A DNA stretch of 64,000 nt from Burkholderia sp. BCC1644 (GCF_902833225.1 NZ_CADFEI010000002.1:620001-684000), one strand, 5' to 3'; positions 1-8,891 are shown, counted from the first letter of the stretch. The notes: generated by a model not told the origin, from the letters alone. Program-made: numbers and translations.

Positions 1-1762
1 GGCTGTCCGGGTGGGCCGGATCGACGCGCACGAACACGCGGCGCGTGCTTTCGCCGTGCGTGTAGCGCGGCAGCACGGGCAGCGCATCGGCCGGCGCCTG
101 CGGCAACAGCCAGCGCAGCGCGGTGGCCGGCGACCACGGCGTCGCGCGCTGCCAGCCGGCCTGCGCGAGATGCCGGTCGAGCGTGTCGGATGTCGCACTC
201 CATTGCAGCGGCAGATATTCCTCGCGGTCGCCGCCGATCTCGGTGCGCCGCGTCGGCACGCGCTGCCACCCGCCGCGCAACCACTGGTCGACGGTCATCG
301 CGACCACGTCGCCGACATGCGGGCGCGCCGCGCGATCGAGCTGCCATTGTGCAGGGACCGTCCATACGCCGGCCGTCGCGAGCACCACGAGCACCGCGAC
401 GAGCGCGCCCCGCGGCTGCACATGCTCGCGCACACGCCAGTACGCATACGCGCCGGCGAGCAGCGCGAACCAGGCCAGCCCGAGGCTCCATCCGCCGAGC
501 AGCCCCGACAGCCAGGTATCGCCGACGTACAGCCGCGCGAAACCGCCGAGCACGATCCACAGCACGACCGCCGTCACGACCGGAATGCGCCACAGCGCGG
601 GCCGGTCGCGCGTGATCACCCAGCCGAGGCCGCTGCTCGCGAGAATCGCGAACGCGGCATCTGCATCGGGCAGCGGTACGTGCAGCGCGCCGGGCGGCAG
701 GCTCGCGGGCGTCGCGCCCGGCACACCCGCGCCGAACGCCGGTACGAGCACGACGGCGACACCGACCGTCGCGAGCCACCACGCGGCAGTCAGCCAGCAG
801 CGATGGATCATCAGCCAGACCAGAAACGCGGCCGCGACGATCAGCCCCGTATCGTGCCCGTGCAGCACGGCAAGCGCACTCATCGCGGCGTCGACGGGCG
901 GTGTGCGCAGGTTCTGCAGGAACGCATACAGCCCGATGTCCGCGTGCATCAGCGGATCGTTCGCGACGACATCCTGCACGATCCCCGCGAACAGCCACAC
1001 GCAGCCGACGAACAGCAGCGCGAGCACGGGCACCGCACCGGGCAGGCCGCGCAGATGCGCGATCGCGTCGTGCAGCCGCGCGCCGAACCGCGGCCAGCGG
1101 CGCGCGCATGCGTGCACGGCTTCGACGAGCGCGCGGCGCAGCAACGGCCAGCCGCGCCGCAGCGCGACGCGCACGCCGATCCACACGAGCGCGACCAGGG
1201 CGGCGACGACCAGCAGGATCACGGCGACCCGCACGCTGATCGCCGCGGCCAGCGCGGCCGATGCGCCGAACAGGATGCCCGGCGCGACGTGGACGGGCGC
1301 CCACACGAGCGCCGACACGACGTTGACCGGATAGAACGACCGGCGTGGCAGCGTCGCGCAGCCGACGACGACCGGCACGACCGCACGCACCGGTGCGAGG
1401 AAGCGCGCGAGCACGATGCTCTTCATCCCGTGACGCAGCACGAACTCCTCGCCGCGCGCATACGCGTTCGCATAGCCGAAGCGCGTCCACACGTTGCGGA
1501 TCATCCCGCGATAGTGCCGCCCGAGCTCGTAGCTGATCCCGTCGCCGACCACCGCGCCGACGGCCGCGACGCCGATCGTCGTCCACCCGTCGAGCGCGCC
1601 GGCGCCGATCAGCGCCCCGGCCGCGAACATCACCGCGCCGGCCGGCACCACCGTGCCGATCAGCGCGATCGCCTCGGCGCACGCCGTCACGAACACGATC
1701 GCCAGCACGAGCAGCGGATGCGCGCCGATCGCGCCGATCCACGCGTGGATCGTGTCGCTCAT
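1..1762 (-). CDS. DedA / PAP2-like / LssY-domain membrane protein (3' end outside window)
   Basis: Integral membrane protein, 587 residues visible before it runs off the left edge. The N-terminal ~200 residues are a DedA (SNARE-associated) domain, with an acidic-Gly-Pro membrane entry near residues 20-45 and an RF-x3-R signature (ARFLAPVR). The middle (~230-440) has the helix pattern of a PAP2 phosphatase, and the C-terminus matches LssY_C. The PAP2 catalytic signatures look lost: PDAD stands where PSGH is expected, and YVGDTWLSG where Y-x-G-x-HWxSD is expected. This central domain is therefore probably not a phosphatase. The family is linked to envelope lipid handling, but no substrate can be named. 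The ATG at 1762 was chosen because the upstream ATG at 1830 is out of frame. The ribosome site is weak. Confidence 0.82.
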   Translation of the reverse strand, partial: MSDTIHAWIGAIGAHPLLVLAIVFVTACAEAIALIGTVVPAGAVMFAAGALIGAGALDGWTTIGVAAVGAVVGDGISYELGRHYRGMIRNVWTRFGYANAYARGEEFVLRHGMKSIVLARFLAPVRAVVPVVVGCATLPRRSFYPVNVVSALVWAPVHVAPGILFGASAALAAAISVRVAVILLVVAALVALVWIGVRVALRRGWPLLRRALVEAVHACARRWPRFGARLHDAIAHLRGLPGAVPVLALLFVGCVWLFAGIVQDVVANDPLMHADIGLYAFLQNLRTPPVDAAMSALAVLHGHDTGLIVAAAFLVWLMIHRCWLTAAWWLATVGVAVVLVPAFGAGVPGATPASLPPGALHVPLPDADAAFAILASSGLGWVITRDRPALWRIPVVTAVVLWIVLGGFARLYVGDTWLSGLLGGWSLGLAWFALLAGAYAYWRVREHVQPRGALVAVLVVLATAGVWTVPAQWQLDRAARPHVGDVVAMTVDQWLRGGWQRVPTRRTEIGGDREEYLPLQWSATSDTLDRHLAQAGWQRATPWSPATALRWLLPQAPADALPVLPRYTHGESTRRVFVRVDPAHPDS

Positions 1763-1864
1763 CGCGCGCCCCGTGGCGAAACGATCCGGCGGACGAACAC
1801 CGGATCGGCGATGGCAGGGGGAACGGTCATGGCAGGGTGCGCGCGGTCGCGCCGGCTTAAGCGG

Positions 1865-2317
1865 TCAATCGAACTCGTGCTGCCGCGCATCGGCCTCGAG
1901 CGGCGCATCGTGGTAGCCGACCGTCGCGATCTCCTGCAGATAGCGCGCCAGAAATGCGCCGATCGACCCGGCGGCCTCGTACTGATGCACGTGACGGAAT
2001 TCGTGGGTCAGCAGGCGGCGCGTGTCCTGCCCGCGCAGCACGTACACCGCATGGCCGAGCGTCAGGCCGATCGTCCCCGGCGACAGCAGCCCCGTGTCGC
2101 GGGCGATCGCGGCAAGCGTTGGCGTCTCGGGGAACGGCATGCGATCGACGATCACCACGCGGATCCGTTCCGGCCGGGCAACGCCCACCGTGCGTGCATC
2201 GTCGGCCTGCGCCGGCGTCAGCGGCGTGCCCTGCGCGATCCCGCGCGCCGCCTCCGCTTCGGCCCACGCGACGGCGGCGGGTAACGCGGACGGCAGGATA
2301 TCGGCAAGGTCGATCAT
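1865..2317 (-). CDS. small zincin-like hypothetical protein with HEFRH motif
   Basis: A 150-residue protein without a signal peptide or membrane segment. Near residues 110-120 it carries THEFRHVHQYE, a textbook HExxH zinc-binding motif, followed by a helical stretch, so a metallopeptidase-like fold is likely. No precise family is recognised. A third zinc ligand is not obvious, although the Glu of HQYE is a candidate. The ATG at 2317 is preceded by GGGGAG at good spacing and is preferred to the in-frame start 30 bases upstream. It lies just upstream of the DedA gene on the same strand and could be co-transcribed with it. Confidence 0.75.
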   Translation of the reverse strand: MIDLADILPSALPAAVAWAEAEAARGIAQGTPLTPAQADDARTVGVARPERIRVVIVDRMPFPETPTLAAIARDTGLLSPGTIGLTLGHAVYVLRGQDTRRLLTHEFRHVHQYEAAGSIGAFLARYLQEIATVGYHDAPLEADARQHEFD

Positions 2318-2639
2318 TGCGGGGCTCCCCGGTGGGTGTAGTGGCATCGGGCACCAGTTTAGTCCCGATTCGTAGCGCTTCGAGACGCGGTTCGCGTCGC
2401 ACCGCGCCGGTCCAGCCCAGGCATGGCAACGATCAGGGAATACCCTTATCGTCGCGCACTACCCGCCATGCGCTTTCCCGTCGATTATTTCGTTTCAGTA
2501 CACATTCCGCGACCAGCTATCTCGAAAATTTCCCGGATGAGTACCGTTTTCGGATTCGACGGAATATATTGGTCAGAAGAACAGCCGCGGCGATAACCGG
2601 ACAAGCAGTTCGCGGCGTGATCCCGAAGAGGACCGCTAG
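2318..2639. other. divergent intergenic region upstream of the NarL-type pair
   Basis: 322 bases without a convincing ORF, between the zincin-like gene and the response regulator. The right half is AT-richer than its surroundings and contains a TATATT near 2567 that could be a -10 box for the regulator. No well-spaced -35 box was found. No hairpin terminator or long palindrome was seen. Confidence 0.4.
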
Positions 2640-3287
2640 ATGATCAGGGTAATTCTGGCTGACGATCACGCAGTCATGCGGGACGGACTGCGTTACATCC
2701 TGGAGATGGCCGGCGGTTTCGAGATCGTCGGCGAGGCGAGCGACGGCTCGGCCACGCTCGCGCTCGCCGAACGCGCGGCCGCCGACGTGCTGCTGCTCGA
2801 CCTGTCGATGCCCGCGCCGACCGGCATCGAGCTGATCCGGCTGGTCAAGAGCCATGCGCCGTCGCTGCGCACGCTCGTGCTGACGATGCACGCCGAGGCG
2901 CAGTACGCCGCGCGCGCGTTCAAGGCCGGCGCCACCGGCTACCTGACGAAGGACAGCGCGACCGCCGAGCTCGTCGAAGCGGTCGGCAAGGTCGCGGCGG
3001 GCGGCATCTACGTGAGCCCGTCGGCAGCCGAAAGCCTCGCGCGCACGCTGCGCGCGCCGGCTGTGACATTGCCGCACGAGCGGCTGTCCACCCGCGAACT
3101 CGACGTGATGCGCCGCATCGTCGCCGGCCAGACCGTTACGCAGATCGCGTCCGAACTCGCGCTGAGCGCGAAGACGGTCAGCACGTACAAGACACGGATC
3201 CTCGAGAAGATGGAACTGCCGCACGAAGCCGCACTGGTCCGCTACGCGGTGCGCCACGACCTCGACCCCGGCGCCAACGACGCATGA
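2640..3287 (+). CDS. NarL/FixJ-family response regulator
   Basis: A 215-residue response regulator. The receiver domain (1-~120) has the acidic pair ADD at 7-9, phospho-acceptor Asp54 in LLLDLSMP, and the conserved Lys in YLTKDSA. The C-terminal ~65 residues form a LuxR-type helix-turn-helix (LSTRELDVMRRI ... SAKTVSTYKTRILEKM). It ends in an ATGA overlap with the histidine kinase gene, so the two form a cognate, translationally coupled pair. GAAGAGG precedes the ATG. The regulated genes cannot be read from the context. Confidence 0.93.
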   Translation: MIRVILADDHAVMRDGLRYILEMAGGFEIVGEASDGSATLALAERAAADVLLLDLSMPAPTGIELIRLVKSHAPSLRTLVLTMHAEAQYAARAFKAGATGYLTKDSATAELVEAVGKVAAGGIYVSPSAAESLARTLRAPAVTLPHERLSTRELDVMRRIVAGQTVTQIASELALSAKTVSTYKTRILEKMELPHEAALVRYAVRHDLDPGANDA

Positions 3288-5071
3288 CGGCCGCCTTCCG
3301 CTTCCCGCCCGCGCCGCCGGACGACGACGATCCGGACGCGTCGCGCCTGTTCATGTCGTCGCTGCCGCCGGGCCGGCGCGAACGGCGGTTCGCGCTCGCG
3401 ACCGTGCTCGTGTCGGCCGTGATCTTCGCCGCGCTCGCGCCGTTCGCGGGCATGCCGCTCGCGCCGGGCTGGGCGTTCATTCCCGTGTACCAGTCGGCGA
3501 TCGTCGTCAACGACATGGTGACGGCCGGCCTGCTGCTCGGCCAGTACGCGATCCTGCGCCAGAAGCCGCTGCTCGTGCTCGCGGGCGGCTACCTGTTCAC
3601 GGGCTTCATGGCCGGCACGCACATGCTGACCTTCCCCGGGCTGTTCGCGCCGCACGGCCTGCTCGGCGCCGGCGACCAGACCACCGCGTGGCTGTACCTG
3701 TTCTGGCACGGCGGCTTTCCGCTGGCGGTTTCCGCCTATGCGCTGCTGCGCGCGACCTTGCGCACCCGCCCGATCCCCACCCCGCAGCGCCGGGCGGCGA
3801 TTCCGGTGGTGTTCTGCATCGCGTCGGCGGTCGCCGCGACGGTCGCGCTCGCGCTGCTCGCGACGGCCGGCCACGACCTGTTGCCACGCATCATGAACGG
3901 CAACCGGATGGCCGCGACGATGACGAACGCGATCACGGTCGTCTGGGGGCTGAACCTGGTCGCGCTGATGCTGATGTGGTGGCAGCGGCGCCGCCATTCC
4001 GTGCTCGACTTGTGGGTGATGACGGTGCTCGTCGCGTGGCTGTTCGACATCGCGCTGTCGTCGATGCTGAATCACGGGCGCTACGATCTCGGCTTCTACG
4101 CGGGGCGCGCGTACGGCCTCGTCGCGTCCGGCGTCGTGTTGTTCGCGATGCTGTTCGAGAACGGCCGGCTGCATGCGCAAACCGTGCGCGCACTGGCCGG
4201 CGCGCGCTATCAGCATCTGCTCGTCGTGCAGAAAAGCGCGCAGCTGAACGACGCGAACGAACGGCTCGAACAGCGCGTCGCCGCGCGCACCGCGCAACTG
4301 AGCGCGTCGAACCGCGATCTGCGGCGCGAAGTCGAGGAGCGCGTGCGTGCGGAGCGCGCGCTGCAGGCGTCACGCGAAGAACTGCGCGAGATTGCCGCGA
4401 TCAGCGCCAGCGCGCGCGAAGCCGAGCAACGCCGCATCGCGCGCGAACTGCACGACGAACTCGCGCAGACGCTCGCGACGCTGAAGAACGATCTCGAATG
4501 GCTGATCGACCGCGTGCCGCAGGACGACGCGCAACTCGCGCGCAAGATCGCGGCGATGCATACGCTCGCGCGCGGTGCGGTCGCCGCGACGCGACGCATC
4601 GCGTCCGATCTGCGCCCGCTGATGCTGGATGACCTCGGTTTCGCCGCGGCGATGCAATGGCTCGTGGAAGATTTCCGGCACCGTCACGGGATTGCGTGCT
4701 CGCTGCACGTCGAACCGCCCGAGCTGCAGCTCGACGAGCCGTATGCAACGGCCGTGTTCCGCATCGCGCAGGAAGCGCTCGCGAACGTCGCGCGGCATGC
4801 GGCCGCGTCGCATGCGGACGTCGAGCTCGTGCACGGCGGCGATACGATCGCGCTGACGATTCGCGACGACGGCGCGGGCTTCGATCCCGGCGTGCCGCGC
4901 AAGTCTGGGTCGTTCGGGCTGGTGGGATTGCGCGAGCGCGCGTATCTGGTCGGCGGCACGCTGCGGATCGCCACGACGCTCGGCGAAGGCACGACGGTCG
5001 AGGTCGAGATTCCGCTGACGCGTGCGCCTGTTGCGGCCGCGCACGGCGGGGATGGGGTTTTGCGGAGGTAA
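3284..5071 (+). CDS. MASE4-domain sensor histidine kinase (HisKA_3 type)
   Basis: A 595-residue membrane kinase. The first ~280 residues hold about eight hydrophobic helices matching MASE4, an integral-membrane sensor domain of unknown ligand. A coiled-coil linker rich in Glu/Arg follows (~300-370), then the HisKA_3 dimerisation helix with phospho-acceptor His390 in RRIARELHDELAQTL. The HATPase domain has NVARHA, DDGAGFDPG and GLVGLRERA motifs. The HisKA_3 class pairs with NarL-type regulators, which agrees with the 4-base overlap with the upstream regulator gene. Gene order, regulator first, is common in this class. Confidence 0.93.
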   Translation: MTAAFRFPPAPPDDDDPDASRLFMSSLPPGRRERRFALATVLVSAVIFAALAPFAGMPLAPGWAFIPVYQSAIVVNDMVTAGLLLGQYAILRQKPLLVLAGGYLFTGFMAGTHMLTFPGLFAPHGLLGAGDQTTAWLYLFWHGGFPLAVSAYALLRATLRTRPIPTPQRRAAIPVVFCIASAVAATVALALLATAGHDLLPRIMNGNRMAATMTNAITVVWGLNLVALMLMWWQRRRHSVLDLWVMTVLVAWLFDIALSSMLNHGRYDLGFYAGRAYGLVASGVVLFAMLFENGRLHAQTVRALAGARYQHLLVVQKSAQLNDANERLEQRVAARTAQLSASNRDLRREVEERVRAERALQASREELREIAAISASAREAEQRRIARELHDELAQTLATLKNDLEWLIDRVPQDDAQLARKIAAMHTLARGAVAATRRIASDLRPLMLDDLGFAAAMQWLVEDFRHRHGIACSLHVEPPELQLDEPYATAVFRIAQEALANVARHAAASHADVELVHGGDTIALTIRDDGAGFDPGVPRKSGSFGLVGLRERAYLVGGTLRIATTLGEGTTVEVEIPLTRAPVAAAHGGDGVLRR

Positions 5072-5097
5072 ACCGGGTGAATGCCGAAGGCAATGGC

Positions 5098-5289
5098 TTA
5101 GTCGCCCGCCTTCGTCGCGCGTGCCACGTTCAACATGCGCTCGAGCTCCGCCTGAACGCTTGCAGCCTCGATGTATTCACCGGTCCGTCGCGCCTCGTCA
5201 CGCGACGCCAGGCCGCGTGCCACAAACTCGCGCTGCACGCGTCGGCGCGCAACACCATCGCGAAACATACTCATCATCGTCATTTTCAT
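5098..5289 (-). CDS. small orphan antitoxin-like protein
   Basis: A 63-residue basic, helical protein. Its middle (REFVARGLASRDEARRTGEY) resembles the C-terminal toxin-wrapping half of ParD/CopG-type antitoxins and 'stability determinant' proteins. The start chosen is the ATG at 5289, preceded by GGAGCGAGAA. In-frame ATGs follow at codons 3, 5, 6 and 8. No RelE/ParE-type toxin lies on either side, so if it is an antitoxin it is an orphan. Family assignment is tentative. It is convergent with the upstream kinase gene, 26 bases from its stop. Confidence 0.55.
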   Translation of the reverse strand: MKMTMMSMFRDGVARRRVQREFVARGLASRDEARRTGEYIEAASVQAELERMLNVARATKAGD

Positions 5290-5512
5290 TTTCTCGCTCC
5301 ATACGTCGCATTTGCAACGCATGGTAGCGCATCGACTTGATGCGCAACGGCCCACCGACCGCGATTCATTTCCTGCTCGGCACTTCGCGCTTGCCATCAT
5401 CCCGTGGTGCCATTGTTCGTCCCGGCCCTGGCACGACGCTACAATTCGTCGCGCCCCTCCACATCAGCCGTTCCATTGCACCGGCCGACCGGACTTCCCC
5501 CCCTTCGCCACG

Positions 5513-6190
5513 ATGAAAACCCTTCGCAGCTATGTCCTTTCCTTCTGCATCGTCGTAGTCGGCTGGCTTGCCGTCTCGCTGCTGTGCTGGCCCGTCCTGC
5601 TCGCGCTGCAGGCGCTGACGACGGCCGTGTTCATTCCGCATCCGGCCGGCAGCTACATCGGGCTCGGCTTCGTGTCGACCGCGCGGCTCACGGATTTTCC
5701 GACCAACTTCGTCGGCGCCTTTTCGGTGCCTTTCATGAACGTGCCGATCGGGTTCATTGCGATCGCCTGGTGGTTCGGCGTAGGCCTGATCGTACCGTCC
5801 GCTTACCAGCGCTACCGCACCAAGCCGCGCGGCCGCGTATCGCGGGCCGTCGTGTGGCGCGCGGCCCGCTCGCTGGCGATCCTGACCGCCGTGGTGTTCG
5901 TCATCGCGACACCGTTCCTGCGTCGCTACGAAATCGTGACGCCGGATCACCTCTACGTGCGGCACCTGTTCGACTGGCACGAACGCGCGTATCCGCTCGC
6001 CTCGCTGCGGGAAATCCACGTGGACGATCCCGGCGGCAGCCGCAGCATCATCACGTGGGATTTCATCTTCGACGGCGACAACCGCTTCACGACGACCGCA
6101 CCCGACATCAAGGCGCTCAAGTACCTGATGTCGAATACGCACGCGTCGGCCAATTTCACGTTCGTCGGGAACCGGTTGACGATGCGATAG
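5513..6190 (+). CDS. hypothetical inner-membrane protein
   Basis: A 225-residue protein with three or four predicted membrane helices: residues 5-35, a second block around 70-95 containing the IAWWFGVGL stretch, and a third near 120-140. A soluble C-terminal ~90 residues follows, resembling a small PH/β-sandwich-like module with aromatic-rich strands (EIVTPDHLYVRHLF, IITWDFIFDG). No family is recognised. The ATG at 5513 was chosen because hydrophobic sequence starts immediately after it and the upstream in-frame extension to 5171 is Arg/Ser-rich and antisense to the antitoxin-like gene. Confidence 0.65.
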   Translation: MKTLRSYVLSFCIVVVGWLAVSLLCWPVLLALQALTTAVFIPHPAGSYIGLGFVSTARLTDFPTNFVGAFSVPFMNVPIGFIAIAWWFGVGLIVPSAYQRYRTKPRGRVSRAVVWRAARSLAILTAVVFVIATPFLRRYEIVTPDHLYVRHLFDWHERAYPLASLREIHVDDPGGSRSIITWDFIFDGDNRFTTTAPDIKALKYLMSNTHASANFTFVGNRLTMR

Positions 6191-6202
6191 CGACGCGCCG
6201 CC

Positions 6203-7513
6203 TCACACCCGCGCCGCCACCATCCCCCGCTCCGAGCGCGTCCACGCGACCAGCGCGCCGATCCCGAGCAGCGCGAGGCACACGATCGGCACGATCATCG
6301 GCCCGAACGCGGTGCCCGTCACCTTGCCCGCGAACGGCATCAGGTTCTGGCTGAAGAAGCCGCCGAGGTTGCCGATCGAGTTGATCGCCGCGACGCTCGC
6401 CGCCGCCCGCGCGCCGGTGAAATAACGCGGCGGCATCGACCAGAAGCACGGATACAGCAGCGGGATGCACGCACCGCCCAGCACGAGCGCGATAAAACGC
6501 AGCGGCGTCGACGGCAGCACCAGACTCAGCAGGAAACCGAGCGCGCCCAGTGCCGCGACGATCGCGATCGTGCGCAGGATGCTCTTCGCGCGGCGCAGTT
6601 TCCCCGGCAGCCGCACCAGCAGCAGCACGGCAAGCGCCCACGGCAGCATGCTCAGGAAGCCGTTCGTCGTGCTCGACACGCCGAACGATTTCACGAGTGT
6701 CGGCAGCCAGTACGTGACGCCGTACAGCGACGTCGACATCAGCATGTAGGTCGCCGCGAACAGCATCACGCGCGGATCGAGCAATGCCTTCCACGGCTGG
6801 CCGTGCTCGGCCTGCGCGGGCTTCTCGCGTTCGAGCGCGGCCTCGACGATCTGTTTCTCGCGGTCGTCCAGGAAACGGGCGTCGCGCACCGATGCGGGCA
6901 GCACGCGGAACACGACGATCGCGACGATCACGGCCGGGATGCCCGTTGCAATGAACACCCACTGCCAGCCCGCCAGCCCCCACACGCCGTTCAGGCTCAG
7001 CAGCACGCCGCCGACCAGCGAGCCGAGCATGTTCGCGAGCGCGCTGCCGAGCGTGAAGATGCCGAGCACCTTCGCGCGGTAGCTCTGCGGGAACCACAGC
7101 GTCAGGTAGTAGATCACGCCCGGATAGAAGCCGGCCTCGGCGATGCCGAGCACGAAGCGCAGCGCGCAGAACGCGGGCATCGACGTCGTGAAGCCCATCA
7201 GCACCGTGATGAGCCCCCACGTCAGCATGATCCGCGCGAGCCACACGCGGGCGCCGTAGCGATGCAGCGCGAGCGTGCTCGGCACCTCGAACAGCAGGTA
7301 GCCGATGAAGAACAGCGACGACGCAAGCCCGAACGCGGCCTCCGTCATCCCGAGGCTGTGCACCATCTGCAGTTTCGCGAAACCGACGTTCTGCCGGTCG
7401 ATGAACGCGATCAGGAACATCACGACGAGGATGGGCAGCAGGCGCCGCGCCATCTTCGACATGATGCGCTGTTCTTCGGCGGACGCGGGGTCCAGGGTGT
7501 CGGTAGCGTTCAC
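6203..7513 (-). CDS. MFS transporter, anion:cation symporter type
   Basis: A 436-residue, 12-helix major facilitator of the ACS/phthalate permease type. The N-terminal signature FIDRQNVGFAKLQM and the loop AEAGFYPGVIYYLTLWFPQSYRAK are characteristic of carriers for organic acid anions (tartrate, phthalate, glucarate-type substrates). The substrate is unknown. It starts with GTG, preceded by AAGGAG at good spacing. It lies downstream of the solute-binding-protein gene on the same strand, 123 bases apart, with four 11-bp-phased TCGGTT repeats between them. Confidence 0.9.
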   Translation of the reverse strand: MNATDTLDPASAEEQRIMSKMARRLLPILVVMFLIAFIDRQNVGFAKLQMVHSLGMTEAAFGLASSLFFIGYLLFEVPSTLALHRYGARVWLARIMLTWGLITVLMGFTTSMPAFCALRFVLGIAEAGFYPGVIYYLTLWFPQSYRAKVLGIFTLGSALANMLGSLVGGVLLSLNGVWGLAGWQWVFIATGIPAVIVAIVVFRVLPASVRDARFLDDREKQIVEAALEREKPAQAEHGQPWKALLDPRVMLFAATYMLMSTSLYGVTYWLPTLVKSFGVSSTTNGFLSMLPWALAVLLLVRLPGKLRRAKSILRTIAIVAALGALGFLLSLVLPSTPLRFIALVLGGACIPLLYPCFWSMPPRYFTGARAAASVAAINSIGNLGGFFSQNLMPFAGKVTGTAFGPMIVPIVCLALLGIGALVAWTRSERGMVAARV

Positions 7514-7532
7514 TTCAGGCTCCTTGCGTGAA

Positions 7533-7571
7533 TCGGTTGCATGTCGGTTTCAGGTCGGTTGCGTATCGGTT
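7533..7571. repeat. four TCGGTT direct repeats with exact 11-bp period
   Basis: TCGGTT starts at 7533, 7544, 7555 and 7566, and a fifth partial TCGG follows at 7575. The units lie on one face of the helix, 20 bases upstream of the GTG start of the MFS gene. OmpR-family regulators typically bind tandem direct repeats at about 11-bp spacing, so the TctD-like regulator encoded at 8892 is the first candidate to bind here. The repeats are seen directly. The regulator assignment is inference. Confidence 0.7.
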
Positions 7572-7636
7572 GAATCGGCGCTTCGCGCGGCAAGCGCGCG
7601 AGCGCAGGATGTCTCGCCGGATGGGGGCGGCGGCAG

Positions 7637-8653
7637 TCAGCCCGACCGGTAGGCGTCGAGCATCGGCGCAAACATCTCGTGCCACGCGCGCGGCTTTGCC
7701 TTGATCGTGCCGGCGAGGTACAGGAATTCGACGTAGTCCATCAGCTGGTTCGGCAGCACCGAGAAGCGCGTGTCGGGCGCGGCGAGCATTTGCATCACGT
7801 CGTCGTGCGACACACCGACACCCGACGACGCCGCATACAGCGCAGCCGCCGCGCGCGGGTCCCGCGCGATCAGGCGGTTCGCTTCGTCGAGCGCGCCGAG
7901 AAACGCGACGGCCAGTGCGGGCTCCGCATCGACGAGCCGCTTCGGCGCGAACACGACGTCGAGCGTCAGCGGGCCGAGCACGTCGACCGAACTCACGACG
8001 CGATGAATGCCCGGCTGCCGCAGCTCGAGCGTCGAGAACGGTGGCGACGTGAAGTGCGCGGTGACGCCGTTCTCGCGGCGGATCAGCGCCTGCATCGCCT
8101 GCGGATGCGGCAGGTTCACGGTGATCGAATCGAGTTGCGCGAAATGCTTCGGGCCGAGCTGCCGGCCCGCGACCATCTGCAACACGACGGCCGACAGCGA
8201 CGTGCGGATGCCCGGCACCGCGATCCGGTCGGACGGCGTGAAGTCGCGCAGCGACGTCAGGCCCGGACGGTTCGCGTTCAGCGACAGCGACGTGGTCGAC
8301 AGCCCGCTGATGCCGATCACTTCGACGTTCGGAATGCCGCGGGCCCGCGCCCACAGCTCGATGAAGCCCGGCGCGCCGGCGCCCGCGAAATCGAGCGTGC
8401 CGGCCATCATCGCGTCGTTGACGGAATTGCCGCCGTCGAGCAGCACCCAGTCGACCGCGACGTCGCGCACGCCGTGGCGCGCTGCGTGCTGCTCGAACAG
8501 CCGCTGCTTCTCCATCACGAGCAGCGGCAGGTACAGCACGCCATAGCCTTTGGAAATCCGCACCGTGCGCGGCTTCGCCCGCACGAGCGCCGGCGCGGCG
8601 AGCACGCCGAGACCGGCGGCGATCAGTGCGCGGCGGCGCGGCGACGTCGTCAT
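7637..8653 (-). CDS. orphan ABC-type solute-binding protein (NMT1/TauA-like)
   Basis: A 338-residue periplasmic binding protein. MTTSPRRRALIAAGLGVLAA then PALVRA is a twin-arginine-like or Sec signal peptide with an AxA-type cleavage site near residue 26. The mature part (ISKGYGVLYLPLLVMEK, then GGNSVNDAMMAGTLDFAG) follows the NitT/TauT/NMT1 fold, which binds sulfonates, nitrate or aromatic acids. No permease or ATPase gene is adjacent. It neighbours an MFS gene and a TctDE-like pair instead, so it may act as a ligand receptor for signalling. The ATG at 8653 is used because the signal peptide begins there. It overlaps the stop of the 31-codon ORF by 4 bases. Confidence 0.85.
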   Translation of the reverse strand: MTTSPRRRALIAAGLGVLAAPALVRAKPRTVRISKGYGVLYLPLLVMEKQRLFEQHAARHGVRDVAVDWVLLDGGNSVNDAMMAGTLDFAGAGAPGFIELWARARGIPNVEVIGISGLSTTSLSLNANRPGLTSLRDFTPSDRIAVPGIRTSLSAVVLQMVAGRQLGPKHFAQLDSITVNLPHPQAMQALIRRENGVTAHFTSPPFSTLELRQPGIHRVVSSVDVLGPLTLDVVFAPKRLVDAEPALAVAFLGALDEANRLIARDPRAAAALYAASSGVGVSHDDVMQMLAAPDTRFSVLPNQLMDYVEFLYLAGTIKAKPRAWHEMFAPMLDAYRSG

Positions 8654-8745
8654 GCGCACGCCGCCATGCGACGGACGGCAAACGGCCACGCGAAGGCCGC
8701 CGGCGCGCTGCGTCGCACGTTCGTCGCTCCCGTGACATGCTGCAT
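8650..8745 (-). CDS. 31-residue ORF, possible leader peptide coupled to the binding-protein gene
   Basis: ATG at 8745 is preceded by CAAGGAG with 8-base spacing, the best ribosome site in this region. The frame runs 31 codons and stops in an ATGA overlap with the binding-protein start at 8653, whose own ribosome site is poor. The product is basic with a hydrophobic middle (AAFAWPFAV) and ends MAACA. Translation of the binding protein therefore probably depends on reinitiation after this ORF. No homolog family is recognised, and the peptide may matter only as a translated leader. Confidence 0.55.
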   Translation of the reverse strand: MQHVTGATNVRRSAPAAFAWPFAVRRMAACA

Positions 8746-8891
8746 GTTGCCGTCTCCTTGAATAATTCTGGTATTAATGCCGTCCTTGCCTGCTGCTTCC
8801 GGCTCGACACAGGTTATCGACCGAGTCTGAGAAAATGCTGACATCCCGTCCTCGGGAAAACCCCTAATCCACCTACCTGCAAAACGGCACC

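Noticed and set aside
11-2284. 757-residue open frame on the plus strand
   Set aside because: Arg/His-rich low-complexity product, antisense to the DedA-type and zincin-like genes. It is a by-product of high GC.
5072-5512. toxin gene beside the antitoxin-like ORF
   Set aside because: No frame with a RelE/ParE-like length or pattern on either strand.
8653-8689. GTG at 8689 as start of the binding protein
   Set aside because: It adds 12 residues before a signal peptide that begins naturally at the ATG at 8653.
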